From NCBI GenBank assembly GCA_963772375.1, contig CAVYXG010000005.1, positions 1,240,001-1,304,000 on the forward strand: a DNA stretch of 64,000 bases, written 5' to 3'. This DNA comes from DATBHM01 sp963772375. GTDB lineage: Bacteria > Actinomycetota > UBA4738 > JACQTL01. The position numbers were made by a program, and so were the translations under genes. The notes beneath the pieces were generated by a model, which worked only from the letters and a program-made list of their open reading frames with translations, was not told the origin of the DNA and did not search any database. Positions 16,052 to 24,246 of this stretch are shown one piece after another (the stretch's first letter is position 1; each line of letters begins with the position of its first letter).

Positions 16052-17565
16052 CGGGACCGTTCGTCATCGGCTGCGACGTCGGCAGCCAGGGAACGAACTC
16101 CGTCCTGGTCGACGCGGGCGGTGCGCTGGTGGCGTCCGCGTACCGCGCCTACGACGTGTCGTTCCCCCGGCCGGCGTGGGCCGAGCAGGACCCGCGGCTG
16201 TGGGTCGATGCCGTGGTCGCGACCGTCGGAGAGCTGGCCGGGTCCGTGCCGCGCGGCGCGGTGCGCGGGCTGTCGTTCGGCTCGCAGCTCGACGGGATGG
16301 TGGCCTGCGACGCCGCCGGCGAGCCGGTCCGTCCGGCGCTCATCTGGATGGACCGCCGCGCGGAGCCGCAGGCGGAGGCCGTCGCCGCCAGAGTGTCGCG
16401 GGAGGAGTTCTACGGCTGGGTGGGGGCGAACCTCGACTCCTCCCACGCGGCGTTCAAGGCCCTGTGGATCCGGGACGCCGAACCCGACGCGTTCGCGCGA
16501 ACGACGCGGCTGGTGCCGCCCGGTTCGTACGCGCTGTCCCGTGTCGCCGGCGTGTGGGCCGTCGACCACTCGAACGCGTCCTCGCTGGCCCTGCTCGACC
16601 CCCGGACCCGCCGGTGGTCGGACGAGGCGCTCGCGGCGCTCGACCTCCCGGCGGCGATGCTGCCCGACCTCGTGGCGGCCACGGAGCCCGTCGGGACGGT
16701 GTCGGCGTGGTTCGCGGAGGCGACGGGCCTGTCGCCGGCGACGGTCGTCGCGGCCGGGTGCGGGGACGAGATGGCCGCGACGCTCGGGGCCGGCGTGTAC
16801 GCGCCCGGCGAGGTGTGCGACGTGGTCGGAACCGCGGAGCCGGTGTGCGCCGCCTCCGCGGAGCCGAGATCCGACCCCACGATGCTGGTCGAGTGCCATC
16901 CGCATGCGGACCCGGACGCCTGGCTGCTCGAGAACCCGGGGTTCGTCTCGGGCGGCAACCTCCGGTGGTGGCGCGACGCGTTCGGCGCGGCCGAGCTGGA
17001 GGCGGAACGCGCAGGCGGCGGCGACGCGTACGACCTGCTGTGCAAGGCGGCGGCACGCGTTCCGCCGGGAGCGGACGGGGTGGTGTTCCTGCCATGCATG
17101 CAGGGGGCGATGGCGCCTGAGTGGAACGGCGCGGCCAGGGGTGTGTTCTACGGGCTCTCGCTCTCCCACGGTCGCGAACACCTCACTCGCGCGCTGCTCG
17201 AGGGGAGTGCGTTCGCGCTGCGCGACATCTGCGAAGCCATGCGCGGCGCGGGACTCGGCGTCCGCCGGCTGACGATCGTCGGCGGGGGGGCGAAGGGGCC
17301 GCTGTGGCGGCAGATCAAGGCCGACGTCACCGGGTTGCCGGTCCGAGTTCCCGAGTCGGTGGAGACGACGGCGACCGGGGCGGCCATCCTGGCGGCGGTG
17401 GGCGCCGGTGTCCACGCCTCGGTCGACCAGGCCGTGCGGGCGTTCGTGCGATTCCGGCCGGAGGAACACGTCCCGGACCCGGCCGCCCGTGAGGCGTACG
17501 AGGAGGCCTATCGCCGGTACCGGGACGTGTACTTCGCGCTGCGTCCCGTGTTCGCCGGCGGCTGA
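16048..17565 (+). CDS. FGGY-family carbohydrate kinase
   Basis: The 505-residue protein has the two-domain FGGY sugar-kinase fold. GCDVGSQGTNSVLVD is the N-terminal ATP phosphate-binding strand. LIWMDRRAEPQA is the conserved sugar-binding region, and LTIVGGGAKGPLWRQIKADVTGLPV is the C-terminal adenosine-binding FGGY signature. It phosphorylates a sugar or ketose, probably the product of the neighbouring dehydrogenase, before aldolase cleavage. It starts at a GTG overlapping the dehydrogenase stop. Xylulose kinase-like enzymes are closest in appearance, but specificity is not readable. Confidence 0.87.
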   Translation: MTGPFVIGCDVGSQGTNSVLVDAGGALVASAYRAYDVSFPRPAWAEQDPRLWVDAVVATVGELAGSVPRGAVRGLSFGSQLDGMVACDAAGEPVRPALIWMDRRAEPQAEAVAARVSREEFYGWVGANLDSSHAAFKALWIRDAEPDAFARTTRLVPPGSYALSRVAGVWAVDHSNASSLALLDPRTRRWSDEALAALDLPAAMLPDLVAATEPVGTVSAWFAEATGLSPATVVAAGCGDEMAATLGAGVYAPGEVCDVVGTAEPVCAASAEPRSDPTMLVECHPHADPDAWLLENPGFVSGGNLRWWRDAFGAAELEAERAGGGDAYDLLCKAAARVPPGADGVVFLPCMQGAMAPEWNGAARGVFYGLSLSHGREHLTRALLEGSAFALRDICEAMRGAGLGVRRLTIVGGGAKGPLWRQIKADVTGLPVRVPESVETTATGAAILAAVGAGVHASVDQAVRAFVRFRPEEHVPDPAAREAYEEAYRRYRDVYFALRPVFAGG

Positions 17566-17617
17566 TTCGGCTCGCGCCGGAGGTCGGGTGCTGGCGCGGC
17601 CCGGCGGTGGATCGACC

Positions 17618-17902
17618 TCAGGTGTCGTGACGGGCCCGGCGGTGGACGATCGAGCTCGCGATCGCTCCCGTCGCGATCGCCACGGCCGTGGGCACCCCGA
17701 CGCCCCACGCCTCGATCGCCCCGCCCAGGAAGATCGCGGCGACGATGACCCCGAGGAGCACCGGCCACGTCAACCGGATCCCGAGCACCAGTCGGACGCC
17801 GAGCAGGGCGGCCACGATGATCAGCAGCGGCAGGAAGTCGAACCGTCCCTGCGTCGCCGGCGTCATCCCGCCCACGCCGATCATCGCGCCCATGTCCTGC
17901 AT
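17618..17902 (-). CDS. small multi-pass membrane protein, unknown
   Basis: The 94-residue protein has three hydrophobic segments: FLPLLIIVAALLGVRLVLGI, WPVLLGVIVAAIFLGGAI and VGVPTAVAIATGAIASSIV. A basic C-terminus (HRRARHDT) follows. The ATG at 17902 is preceded by GGGGGA. An upstream in-frame ATG at 17968 would add a polar stretch with no support. No family was recognised. It converges with the kinase gene (52-bp gap). Confidence 0.55.
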   Translation of the reverse strand: MQDMGAMIGVGGMTPATQGRFDFLPLLIIVAALLGVRLVLGIRLTWPVLLGVIVAAIFLGGAIEAWGVGVPTAVAIATGAIASSIVHRRARHDT

Positions 17903-18026
17903 ACGTTCCCCCTGTCCGCACGGATCGAACCACCGCCCGGACCCGGATGCACTCCACGTCCCGTGCAAGCTCGTCCGAGGACGGACGCTCCGCGTGTGGA
18001 GGCTCGCCGGAGGCCGCCTGCCGCCG

Positions 18027-18800
18027 CTACTCCGGCGTGAGGTAGGCCGCGGTGATGCCGCCGTCCACGACGAGCGCTGCGCCCGTCATCAGCGAGGATT
18101 CGTCCGAGGCCAGGAACAATGCGGCGCGAACGACCTCCTCGGCGCGCCCGAACCGGCCGATCGGGATGTGCACGAGACGGCGGTTGCGTTTCTCGGGGGT
18201 GTCGAGGATCTGCGACGTCAGCGGCGTCTCGATCGGGCCGGGGCAGATCGAGTTGGCCCGGATGCCCTGGCGAGCGTACTGCACGGCGATCTCCCGGGTC
18301 ATCGACAGGACGCCGCCCTTCGACGCCGTGTACGCGATCTGGGGGTTGGCCGCGCCCATCAGGGCCACGAACGAGGCCACGTTCACGATCGAGCCCCCGC
18401 CCGAGTCCAACATCGCCGGGATGCCGTATCGGCAGCCGAGGAACACGCCCTTGAGGTTGATCGCGATCGTCCGGTCCCATACCTCCTCGGGCGTCGAGAC
18501 CGGCGACTCGTCCTCCGCGTGCATGATGCCGGCGTTGTTGTACAGCACGTCGAGCGAGCCGTACCGGTCCATCGCCGCCCCGACCATCGCCTCGGCGTCG
18601 GCCCCGTTCGAGACGTCGGCATGGACGTAGACCGCATCCCCTCCGCCGTCGCGGATCCCCGCAGCCGTCTGCTCGCCCTGGTCGTCGAGCACGTCGGAGA
18701 CCACCACGCGGGCGCCCTCGGCGGCGAACAGCTCGGCCGCGATCCTGCCCATCCCCCCCGCAGCGCCCGTGATCAGCGCGACCTTTCCCTCGAGGCGCAT
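18027..18800 (-). CDS. short-chain dehydrogenase/reductase (SDR)
   Basis: The 257-residue classical SDR shows the cofactor motif TGAAGGMG, NNAGIM and the catalytic Y-x-x-x-K in IAYTASKGG with an upstream Ser in NVASFVAL. An Asp (VVVSDV) after strand 2 suggests NAD(H). PGPIETPL and GAALVVDGG complete the fold. Its location just beyond the polyol operon suggests oxidation of a sugar or polyol, but many SDRs look alike. The ATG follows AAAGGGGA; the long upstream open frame has no further family similarity. Confidence 0.88.
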   Translation of the reverse strand: MRLEGKVALITGAAGGMGRIAAELFAAEGARVVVSDVLDDQGEQTAAGIRDGGGDAVYVHADVSNGADAEAMVGAAMDRYGSLDVLYNNAGIMHAEDESPVSTPEEVWDRTIAINLKGVFLGCRYGIPAMLDSGGGSIVNVASFVALMGAANPQIAYTASKGGVLSMTREIAVQYARQGIRANSICPGPIETPLTSQILDTPEKRNRRLVHIPIGRFGRAEEVVRAALFLASDESSLMTGAALVVDGGITAAYLTPE

Positions 18801-18912
18801 CTGATTCCCCTTTCCGATCTCGAGCGGGCGCTCGTTCGGGCGGAACGTATCACCGGGCGGGGCTCCGACCAGTTCCGTTGTCGGTGGCCGTGGCATCGTC
18901 TGCGACTCGGCG

Positions 18913-18943
18913 TGATAGCACATGAAGGGGGGTGCGCTATCAT
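18913..18943 (+). promoter_or_regulatory. vapBC promoter and inverted-repeat operator
   Basis: TGATAGC (18913-18919) is inverted as GCTATCA (18936-18942), flanked inside by CAC/GTG. The right arm contains TATCAT (18938-18943), a -10 box exactly 7 nt before the antitoxin ATG, and no ribosome-binding site is present. This fits an autoregulated, leaderless toxin-antitoxin promoter. Confidence 0.55.
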
Positions 18944-18950
18944 CCACGAT

Positions 18951-19247
18951 ATGCGGCAACTGATCTCCCGGATCGACGAAAGACTCCACGAGCGACTGAA
19001 GCGCGCCGCGAAACGGGAGGGTCGCTCGGTGAACTCGCTGGTCGTCGAATCGCTGACCAGGACCGTTGACGATCTCGAGGTCCCCGAGACCCCCCTGGAA
19101 TGGAAGCAGCGAATGATCGCCGAGGGGCGGCTGGTCGTTCCGCCACAACCAGATCGACCGGTCGATCGAGACGCGGCGATCGCGTCGACCAGGGGTTGGG
19201 GTACGAGCGTGAGCGAGCAGCTCGAGCGGGATCGTGATCACTGGTGA
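18951..19247 (+). CDS. vapB: VapB-type ribbon-helix-helix antitoxin
   Basis: The 98-residue protein begins with a ribbon-helix-helix DNA-binding domain. MRQLISRIDERLHERLKRA is followed by KREGRSVNSLVVESLT, the FitA/Arc-like pattern. The polar, acidic C-terminus would wrap the toxin. It is followed by a PIN-domain gene with a GTGA overlap, the normal antitoxin-first order. The start at 18951 lacks a ribosome-binding site but has a -10 box 7 nt upstream, consistent with leaderless translation. It probably represses its own promoter at the inverted repeat 18913-18942. Confidence 0.82.
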   Translation: MRQLISRIDERLHERLKRAAKREGRSVNSLVVESLTRTVDDLEVPETPLEWKQRMIAEGRLVVPPQPDRPVDRDAAIASTRGWGTSVSEQLERDRDHW

Positions 19248-19684
19248 CCGTGACCTATGCCGATGCGAGCGTCCTCGTCCGTGCGTACATGCTCGACGAG
19301 CCGCTCCACCAGCGCGCCAAGGCCCTGGTGTTCGGCGGCAGGGGCGTCCTGTCCAGTGAGATCGCGGCCCTCGAGTTCACGAGCGCAGTCAGTCGCGCTG
19401 CGACTGGTCGCCGGGTCCGAACCCCGAAGCGGCTCGTCCAGGCATTCGAACAGGATTGCGCCGCCGAGGGGCCGATCTCGTTGCTGCCCTTCGAGCCGGC
19501 CCCGATCTTCGCAGAGAGCCGGCGGCTCGTTGCCGGTCACGCTCTGCGAACCCTGGACGCACTTCACCTGGCCGTCGCGCTGACGGACGGCCGAGCGGCC
19601 GCCGGTAAAGGAGCGCTCCTGTTCGCCACCTTCGACGCCGAACAGGCGAGGGCGGCCAGAGCGGAGGGTCTTCGCGTCGCATAA
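19244..19684 (+). CDS. vapC: VapC-type PIN-domain ribonuclease toxin
   Basis: The 146-residue PIN-domain protein shows the acidic active-site residues in YADASVLVRAY (first Asp), EIAALEFTSAVSR (Glu), TLDALHLAVAL (Asp) and LFATFDAEQARAA (final Asp). VapC toxins cleave RNA, often tRNA or 23S rRNA, when the antitoxin is degraded. The length is normal and no key residue is missing, so it is probably functional. It overlaps the antitoxin stop by 4 bp. Confidence 0.87.
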   Translation: MTVTYADASVLVRAYMLDEPLHQRAKALVFGGRGVLSSEIAALEFTSAVSRAATGRRVRTPKRLVQAFEQDCAAEGPISLLPFEPAPIFAESRRLVAGHALRTLDALHLAVALTDGRAAAGKGALLFATFDAEQARAARAEGLRVA

Positions 19685-19747
19685 CTCCGAGGGACCGTAA
19701 GGGCTTGCGTCTCAGGCTGGGCTGGGATTCGCTGGAATGGGGGTCGG

Positions 19748-20206
19748 ATGTTGCCGAGGACCGTAGGTCGAGTCGCACTGGCGGCCGCGGGTGCGCTCCT
19801 GACGTTCGTGACGACCGCGTGTTCGAGGGCCGAGCCGACCGAACGCCCGGAATCCGTCCACGGCATTCCGGTCCTGTCGGTCGAGACCGCCGTCGACCAG
19901 GAGATTCGTACGCCCCGTGTCCTCATGGAGCCGATCGCGTCGGACTACGTTCCCGCGGTCGACATCAACGAGGCGGCCGATCTGGCGTTCGCGCAGCTCG
20001 GGCCCGCGGCCAGGCCGACCGGCGTTCGGATCTACCTCGGGATGGGCGTCGAGCACGTTCCCACCTGGGTGTTCCTGTGGGAGGGCGTGTGCGGCGCGGT
20101 CTCGGTCACGATGGGCGGCGACGGGCGGGATCGGAGCTGCGAGCTCGCTCCGAACACCAGCATCGATATCGACGCGGAAAGCGGGGTGTACCTCGGAGGG
20201 TCATAG
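19748..20206 (+). CDS. putative lipoprotein, unknown
   Basis: The 152-residue protein has an N-terminal signal (RTVGRVALAAAGALLTFV) ending at a lipobox-like TTAC, so Cys25 would be lipidated and the protein anchored outside the membrane. The remainder has a short alternating strand pattern with two further Cys. No domain was recognised. It lies alone between vapBC and the convergent glgB gene. Confidence 0.55.
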   Translation: MLPRTVGRVALAAAGALLTFVTTACSRAEPTERPESVHGIPVLSVETAVDQEIRTPRVLMEPIASDYVPAVDINEAADLAFAQLGPAARPTGVRIYLGMGVEHVPTWVFLWEGVCGAVSVTMGGDGRDRSCELAPNTSIDIDAESGVYLGGS

Positions 20207-20253
20207 CCGAGCTCGGCTGAGCGAACGTGGAACGATCGACGTCCGATGTTCGG

Positions 20254-22188
20254 TCAGCGTTCGCCGGGCTTGAGGACCAGCACGCTCAGCGGGGGGAGGG
20301 TCAGACTGATCGCGTGGTCGCGGCCGTGCGTCCCGAACGGCACGGTGTCCACGCCGCCCATGTTCCCCACGCCGCTGCCGCCGTACGCGTCCGAGTCGGT
20401 GTTCAGCACCTCGCGCCAGAACCCGTCGACCGGAACCCCGACCAGGTAGCCGTTGCGGACGACCGGCGTGAAGTTGCACACCACCAGCACGACACCGCCC
20501 TCGCGGTCCCGCCGGAGGTAGGAGATCGAGCAGGCCTCGTTGTCGTTCGCGTCGACCCACTCGAACCCGTCGGGGCTCGCGTCGAGCCGGTGCAGCGCGG
20601 GTTCGTTCCGGTAGAGCGAGTTGAGGTCGCCGACCAGCCGCTGGAGGCCGGCGTTCGACCCGCTGTCGAGCAGGTGCCAGTCGAGGCCCTGGTCGTGGTT
20701 CCACTCCCGCTGCTGGCCGAACTCGCCGCCCATGAACAGCAGCTTCTTGCCGGGCGTGCACCACATGTGGGCGAGCAGCGCCCGGAGGTTCGCGAAGCGC
20801 TGCCAGTCGTCGCCCGGCATCCTTCCGATCAGCGATCCCTTGCCGTGCACGACCTCGTCGTGGGAGAGGGGCAGGACGAAGTTCTCGTTCCAGGCGTACA
20901 GCGCGCGGAACGTCAGCAGGTTGTGGTGCCACCGGCGGTGGATCGGGTCCTTGTGGAAGTACTCCAGCGTGTCGTGCATCCACCCCATGTCCCACTTGAA
21001 GCCGAACCCCAGCCCGCCCACGTAGATCGGCCGCGACACCATCGGCCAGGACGTGGACTCCTCGGCGACCGTCTGCACGTCCGGGTGCTGGGCGTACACG
21101 CCGCCGTTCAGGTGCTTGAGGAACCCGATCGCCTCGAGGTTCTCGCGACCGCCGTGCTCGTTGGGGATCCACTCGCCCGCCTTCCGCGAGTAGTCGAGGT
21201 AGAGCATCGACGCGACGGCGTCCACGCGCAGCCCGTCGACGTGGTACGTGGTGAGCCAGTGCATCGCGCTCGACGTCAGGAACGACCGGACCTCGTTCCG
21301 GCCGTAGTTGAAGATGAAGGAGTTCCAGTCCGGGTGGAACCCCTTGCGCGGGTCGGCATGCTCGTACAGGTGCGTGCCGTCGAAGTTCCCCAGCGCGAAG
21401 TCGTCGGTGGGGAAGTGCGACGGGACCCAGTCGAGGATCACGCCGATGCCGGCCCGGTGCAGGTGGTCCACGAACGCCATGAACTCCTGCGGGGAGCCGT
21501 ACCGCGCCGTCGGCGCGAAGTACCCGGTGGCCTGGTAGCCCCACGACCCGTAGAAGGGGTGCTCCGTGATCGGCATCAGCTCGACGTGGGTGAACCCCAT
21601 CCTCGAGCAGTACTCGGCGAGCCGCGGCGCCAGCTCGCCGTACGTCATGAACCGCGACGGGTCGGCCGGGTCGCGCATCCACGAGCCCAGGTGGACCTCG
21701 TACGCGCTGATCGGCGCCTCCATCGATGCGGCGCCGGCACGGGACGACATCCAGTCCCCGTCCGCCCAGTCGTAGGCGAGGTTCCACACGATCGACGCCG
21801 TCTTCGGCGGCACCTCGTATGCCGCGGCGAACGGGTCGGTCTTGTCGGCGCGGAACCCGCCGCTCCGCCCCACCACGTGGAACTTGTAGTTGTTGCCATG
21901 CCGGAACGCGGGGACGAATCCCTCCCAGATGCCCGACGAGCCGCGGGCGCCGAGCGGATGGGAGCGCGGGTCCCAGCCGTTGACGTTCCCGATCACGCTC
22001 ACGCCATCGGCGTTCGGGGCCCACACGGAGAAGTGCGTGCCCTCGACGTCGTCCACCCGGATGGGGTGCGCCCCGAGCTTCGCGAACAGCCCGGTGTGGG
22101 TTCCCTCGTTGAACAGGTGCAGGTCGCCCTCGCCGATGAGTGTCACGTCGTAGCGGACGGGGGGCGCGTCCCGGTGCGTGGTGCTCAT
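20254..22188 (-). CDS. glgB: 1,4-alpha-glucan branching enzyme
   Basis: The 644-residue GH13 enzyme has an N-terminal CBM48-like module (HFSVWAPNADGVSVIGNVNGWD), a barrel with YEVHLGSW, and the nucleophile Asp323 in DGLRVDAV. The general-acid region is AEES (E376/E377), LSHDEVVHGKGSL holds the HD motif, and a C-terminal beta domain follows. It introduces alpha-1,6 branches into alpha-glucan. It is the last gene of the glgE-treS/mak-malQ-glgB operon and overlaps malQ by 4 bp (ATGA). Length agrees with short-form branching enzymes. Confidence 0.95.
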   Translation of the reverse strand: MSTTHRDAPPVRYDVTLIGEGDLHLFNEGTHTGLFAKLGAHPIRVDDVEGTHFSVWAPNADGVSVIGNVNGWDPRSHPLGARGSSGIWEGFVPAFRHGNNYKFHVVGRSGGFRADKTDPFAAAYEVPPKTASIVWNLAYDWADGDWMSSRAGAASMEAPISAYEVHLGSWMRDPADPSRFMTYGELAPRLAEYCSRMGFTHVELMPITEHPFYGSWGYQATGYFAPTARYGSPQEFMAFVDHLHRAGIGVILDWVPSHFPTDDFALGNFDGTHLYEHADPRKGFHPDWNSFIFNYGRNEVRSFLTSSAMHWLTTYHVDGLRVDAVASMLYLDYSRKAGEWIPNEHGGRENLEAIGFLKHLNGGVYAQHPDVQTVAEESTSWPMVSRPIYVGGLGFGFKWDMGWMHDTLEYFHKDPIHRRWHHNLLTFRALYAWNENFVLPLSHDEVVHGKGSLIGRMPGDDWQRFANLRALLAHMWCTPGKKLLFMGGEFGQQREWNHDQGLDWHLLDSGSNAGLQRLVGDLNSLYRNEPALHRLDASPDGFEWVDANDNEACSISYLRRDREGGVVLVVCNFTPVVRNGYLVGVPVDGFWREVLNTDSDAYGGSGVGNMGGVDTVPFGTHGRDHAISLTLPPLSVLVLKPGER

Positions 22189-24092
22189 GGGTTGGCCTCC
22201 TCGGCACTGCTTCGTCCGTGCCGCTCTCGGGCGCCCGCCTCGTCCCGGAGGCGGTCCACCTCCTCCAACCTACCCAGGATGGCGGGGTCCGACCGGAACG
22301 ACTCGAACGTCCGTGCGGCGCGCCGGCGCCAATTGGGCCGTTCGCGTGAGGTTCCCGGGCGGTTCTGGGGCTCGGTCTCGCCCCACGTGTCCTCGAGGTT
22401 CACGACGACCATCCGGGCCCGTGAGCGGGCCAGGCGCCGGTGGGCGGCGTCGGCGGCCGACGGTGCGGACGCGGTCGCCGCGCGCTCGGTCCGGTCGAGC
22501 AGGCCCTCCCGACGGAACCCCTCCGTGAGCGCACCCTTCAGCTCTCGGCGTTCCTCCCACTCGCGCTTCGCCGCACGGTTGTCGGCCCGTTCGTCGACGT
22601 CGAGGCCTGCCCAGAAGCCGGCGAACGGGAACATGTCGTGGGTGTTCAGGCTCGCGAGCGAGGCGACCGGCGGCCGGGGAAGCACCTCCCCCCGGGCGAT
22701 CAGCGCCTCCAGCTGGAGCACGTGGCTGCGCAGGACGCCGTGCCGGGTCATCGCCGCCCGAACCGAGCGCGGGACGGTGCCCAGGTCCTCGCCGACCACC
22801 GCGGTGCCCGAGCGGTGCGCCTCCTCGGTGAGGACGGCGTACAGGTCTCCGGAGGGGTACCGGACGTAGGCGCCCTCGGTGGCCGGGAGACCGTCCGGCA
22901 CCCAGTACAGGCGGTGGAGCCCCATGACGTGGTCGATCCGCATCACGCCCGCATGCCGCATGAGGTGGCGCAGGCACGCGCGCACGTAGGCGAAATCGCC
23001 GGCCGCCATGCCCTGCGGGTGCAACGGTGGGAACCCCCACGCCTGACCTCCCGTGAAGAACGTGTCCGGCGGGGCGCCGCCCGACACGCCGATCGCGAAC
23101 GCGTCACGGAACCGCCACGTGTCGAAGGAGGCCCCGTTCACCCCCAGCGGGAGGTCGAGGTACAGTCCACGGCCGGGTTCGGTCGCCCCGATCGCCGCCA
23201 GCTGCTCGTCGGCGACGAACTGCACGTACTGGTGGAACCGGGACGGCTCGACGTCGACGTCGGCAGGCGTCAGGCGGCCGGATCGCTGCCGGCCCGGCCA
23301 CTCCTGCCAGGCCTGCTTGGTGCGCTCACCGAACGCCCGGAACCGCGCGTAGTCGTCGAGGTGGGGCCGCGTCCTCCGGAACCGTTCGAACGCCCCCCGC
23401 CGGGCGGGATCGGCTCGCGGACCGAACAGCTCCGCGGCCAGGGCCTCCAGCACCGGCCGCTTCGCCGCGTACGCCCTGCGGTAGTCGACCAGGCGCGACC
23501 GCGGTATCGCCGCCGACTCGGCGAGCCGGCGGGCGGCGCCGCTCCGGCCGAACTCCGGCGTCGCCGCCGGGTCCACGAACAGCTCGTTCCAGAACAGCCG
23601 GGAGGCGGGCGAGTAGGGCGAGGGCTCGAACGGCTCGCCGAGGAACTGCGCGAGGAGCGGCAGCGTGCCCACGGTCGAGCCGCCCAGACCGACGGTCCAC
23701 CGGTACAGCTCGGCGAGACCAGTGAACGACCCGACGCCCCGGTCGTCGCGTGTTCGCAGCGCGTGGAGCGGGAGGAACACCCCCCACGACGGATACTCGA
23801 CGCCCGGCATCACGGCCAGTGGGCCGTGCGGCCCCGTCGGCGCCGCGCCCCGACCGGCCGACCGCGCCCGACCGGCCGTCTGCGGCCGGTCCGCCGGGGG
23901 TCCCGGTCGCGAGGCCGGTGCAAGCTCGCGACCGAGGTGCTCCATCGGGTCGACGCCCAGCGCTGCGACCACGGCCTCCAACGCCGCCAGCGACGCTCGA
24001 TGCCTGACGTGGTCGACGTCGCGATACGAGGTCTGGACGCCGTTCGCCAGCGCCGCACGCGCCAGCGCCCGCGAGGTGACGGTCCGGCTCAT
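22185..24092 (-). CDS. malQ: 4-alpha-glucanotransferase (amylomaltase)
   Basis: The 635-residue GH77 enzyme shows GVQTSYRDV near the N-terminus, PSYPASRL-type substrate loop (EPSPYSPASRLFWNELF), nucleophile Asp in VMRIDHVMGLHRLYWVP, acid Glu in AVVGEDLGTVP and the third Asp in LNTHDMFPF. It transfers maltodextrin segments between alpha-glucans and thereby recycles short chains. It follows treS/mak with a 154-bp gap and overlaps glgB. Members are often 650-720 residues, so this one is slightly compact. Confidence 0.93.
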   Translation of the reverse strand: MSRTVTSRALARAALANGVQTSYRDVDHVRHRASLAALEAVVAALGVDPMEHLGRELAPASRPGPPADRPQTAGRARSAGRGAAPTGPHGPLAVMPGVEYPSWGVFLPLHALRTRDDRGVGSFTGLAELYRWTVGLGGSTVGTLPLLAQFLGEPFEPSPYSPASRLFWNELFVDPAATPEFGRSGAARRLAESAAIPRSRLVDYRRAYAAKRPVLEALAAELFGPRADPARRGAFERFRRTRPHLDDYARFRAFGERTKQAWQEWPGRQRSGRLTPADVDVEPSRFHQYVQFVADEQLAAIGATEPGRGLYLDLPLGVNGASFDTWRFRDAFAIGVSGGAPPDTFFTGGQAWGFPPLHPQGMAAGDFAYVRACLRHLMRHAGVMRIDHVMGLHRLYWVPDGLPATEGAYVRYPSGDLYAVLTEEAHRSGTAVVGEDLGTVPRSVRAAMTRHGVLRSHVLQLEALIARGEVLPRPPVASLASLNTHDMFPFAGFWAGLDVDERADNRAAKREWEERRELKGALTEGFRREGLLDRTERAATASAPSAADAAHRRLARSRARMVVVNLEDTWGETEPQNRPGTSRERPNWRRRAARTFESFRSDPAILGRLEEVDRLRDEAGARERHGRSSAEEANP

Positions 24093-24246
24093 GGACGCGA
24101 CCGGCGGACGCGCTCGCGCTGCCTGCAGGTGGCGTCGGTCGACTCGGCCATGGTGCCTTCCCCGGTGCGAGATCGGGCGCCGCCGTTCGGACGCCCGGCT
24201 GATCGAGCGGCGGGCCAGGCGATTGTAGGACCGGACTCCTGACCGG

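Noticed and set aside
16149..17099. Long minus-strand frames opposite the FGGY kinase.
   Set aside because: They are antisense shadows; the plus-strand frame carries all kinase motifs.
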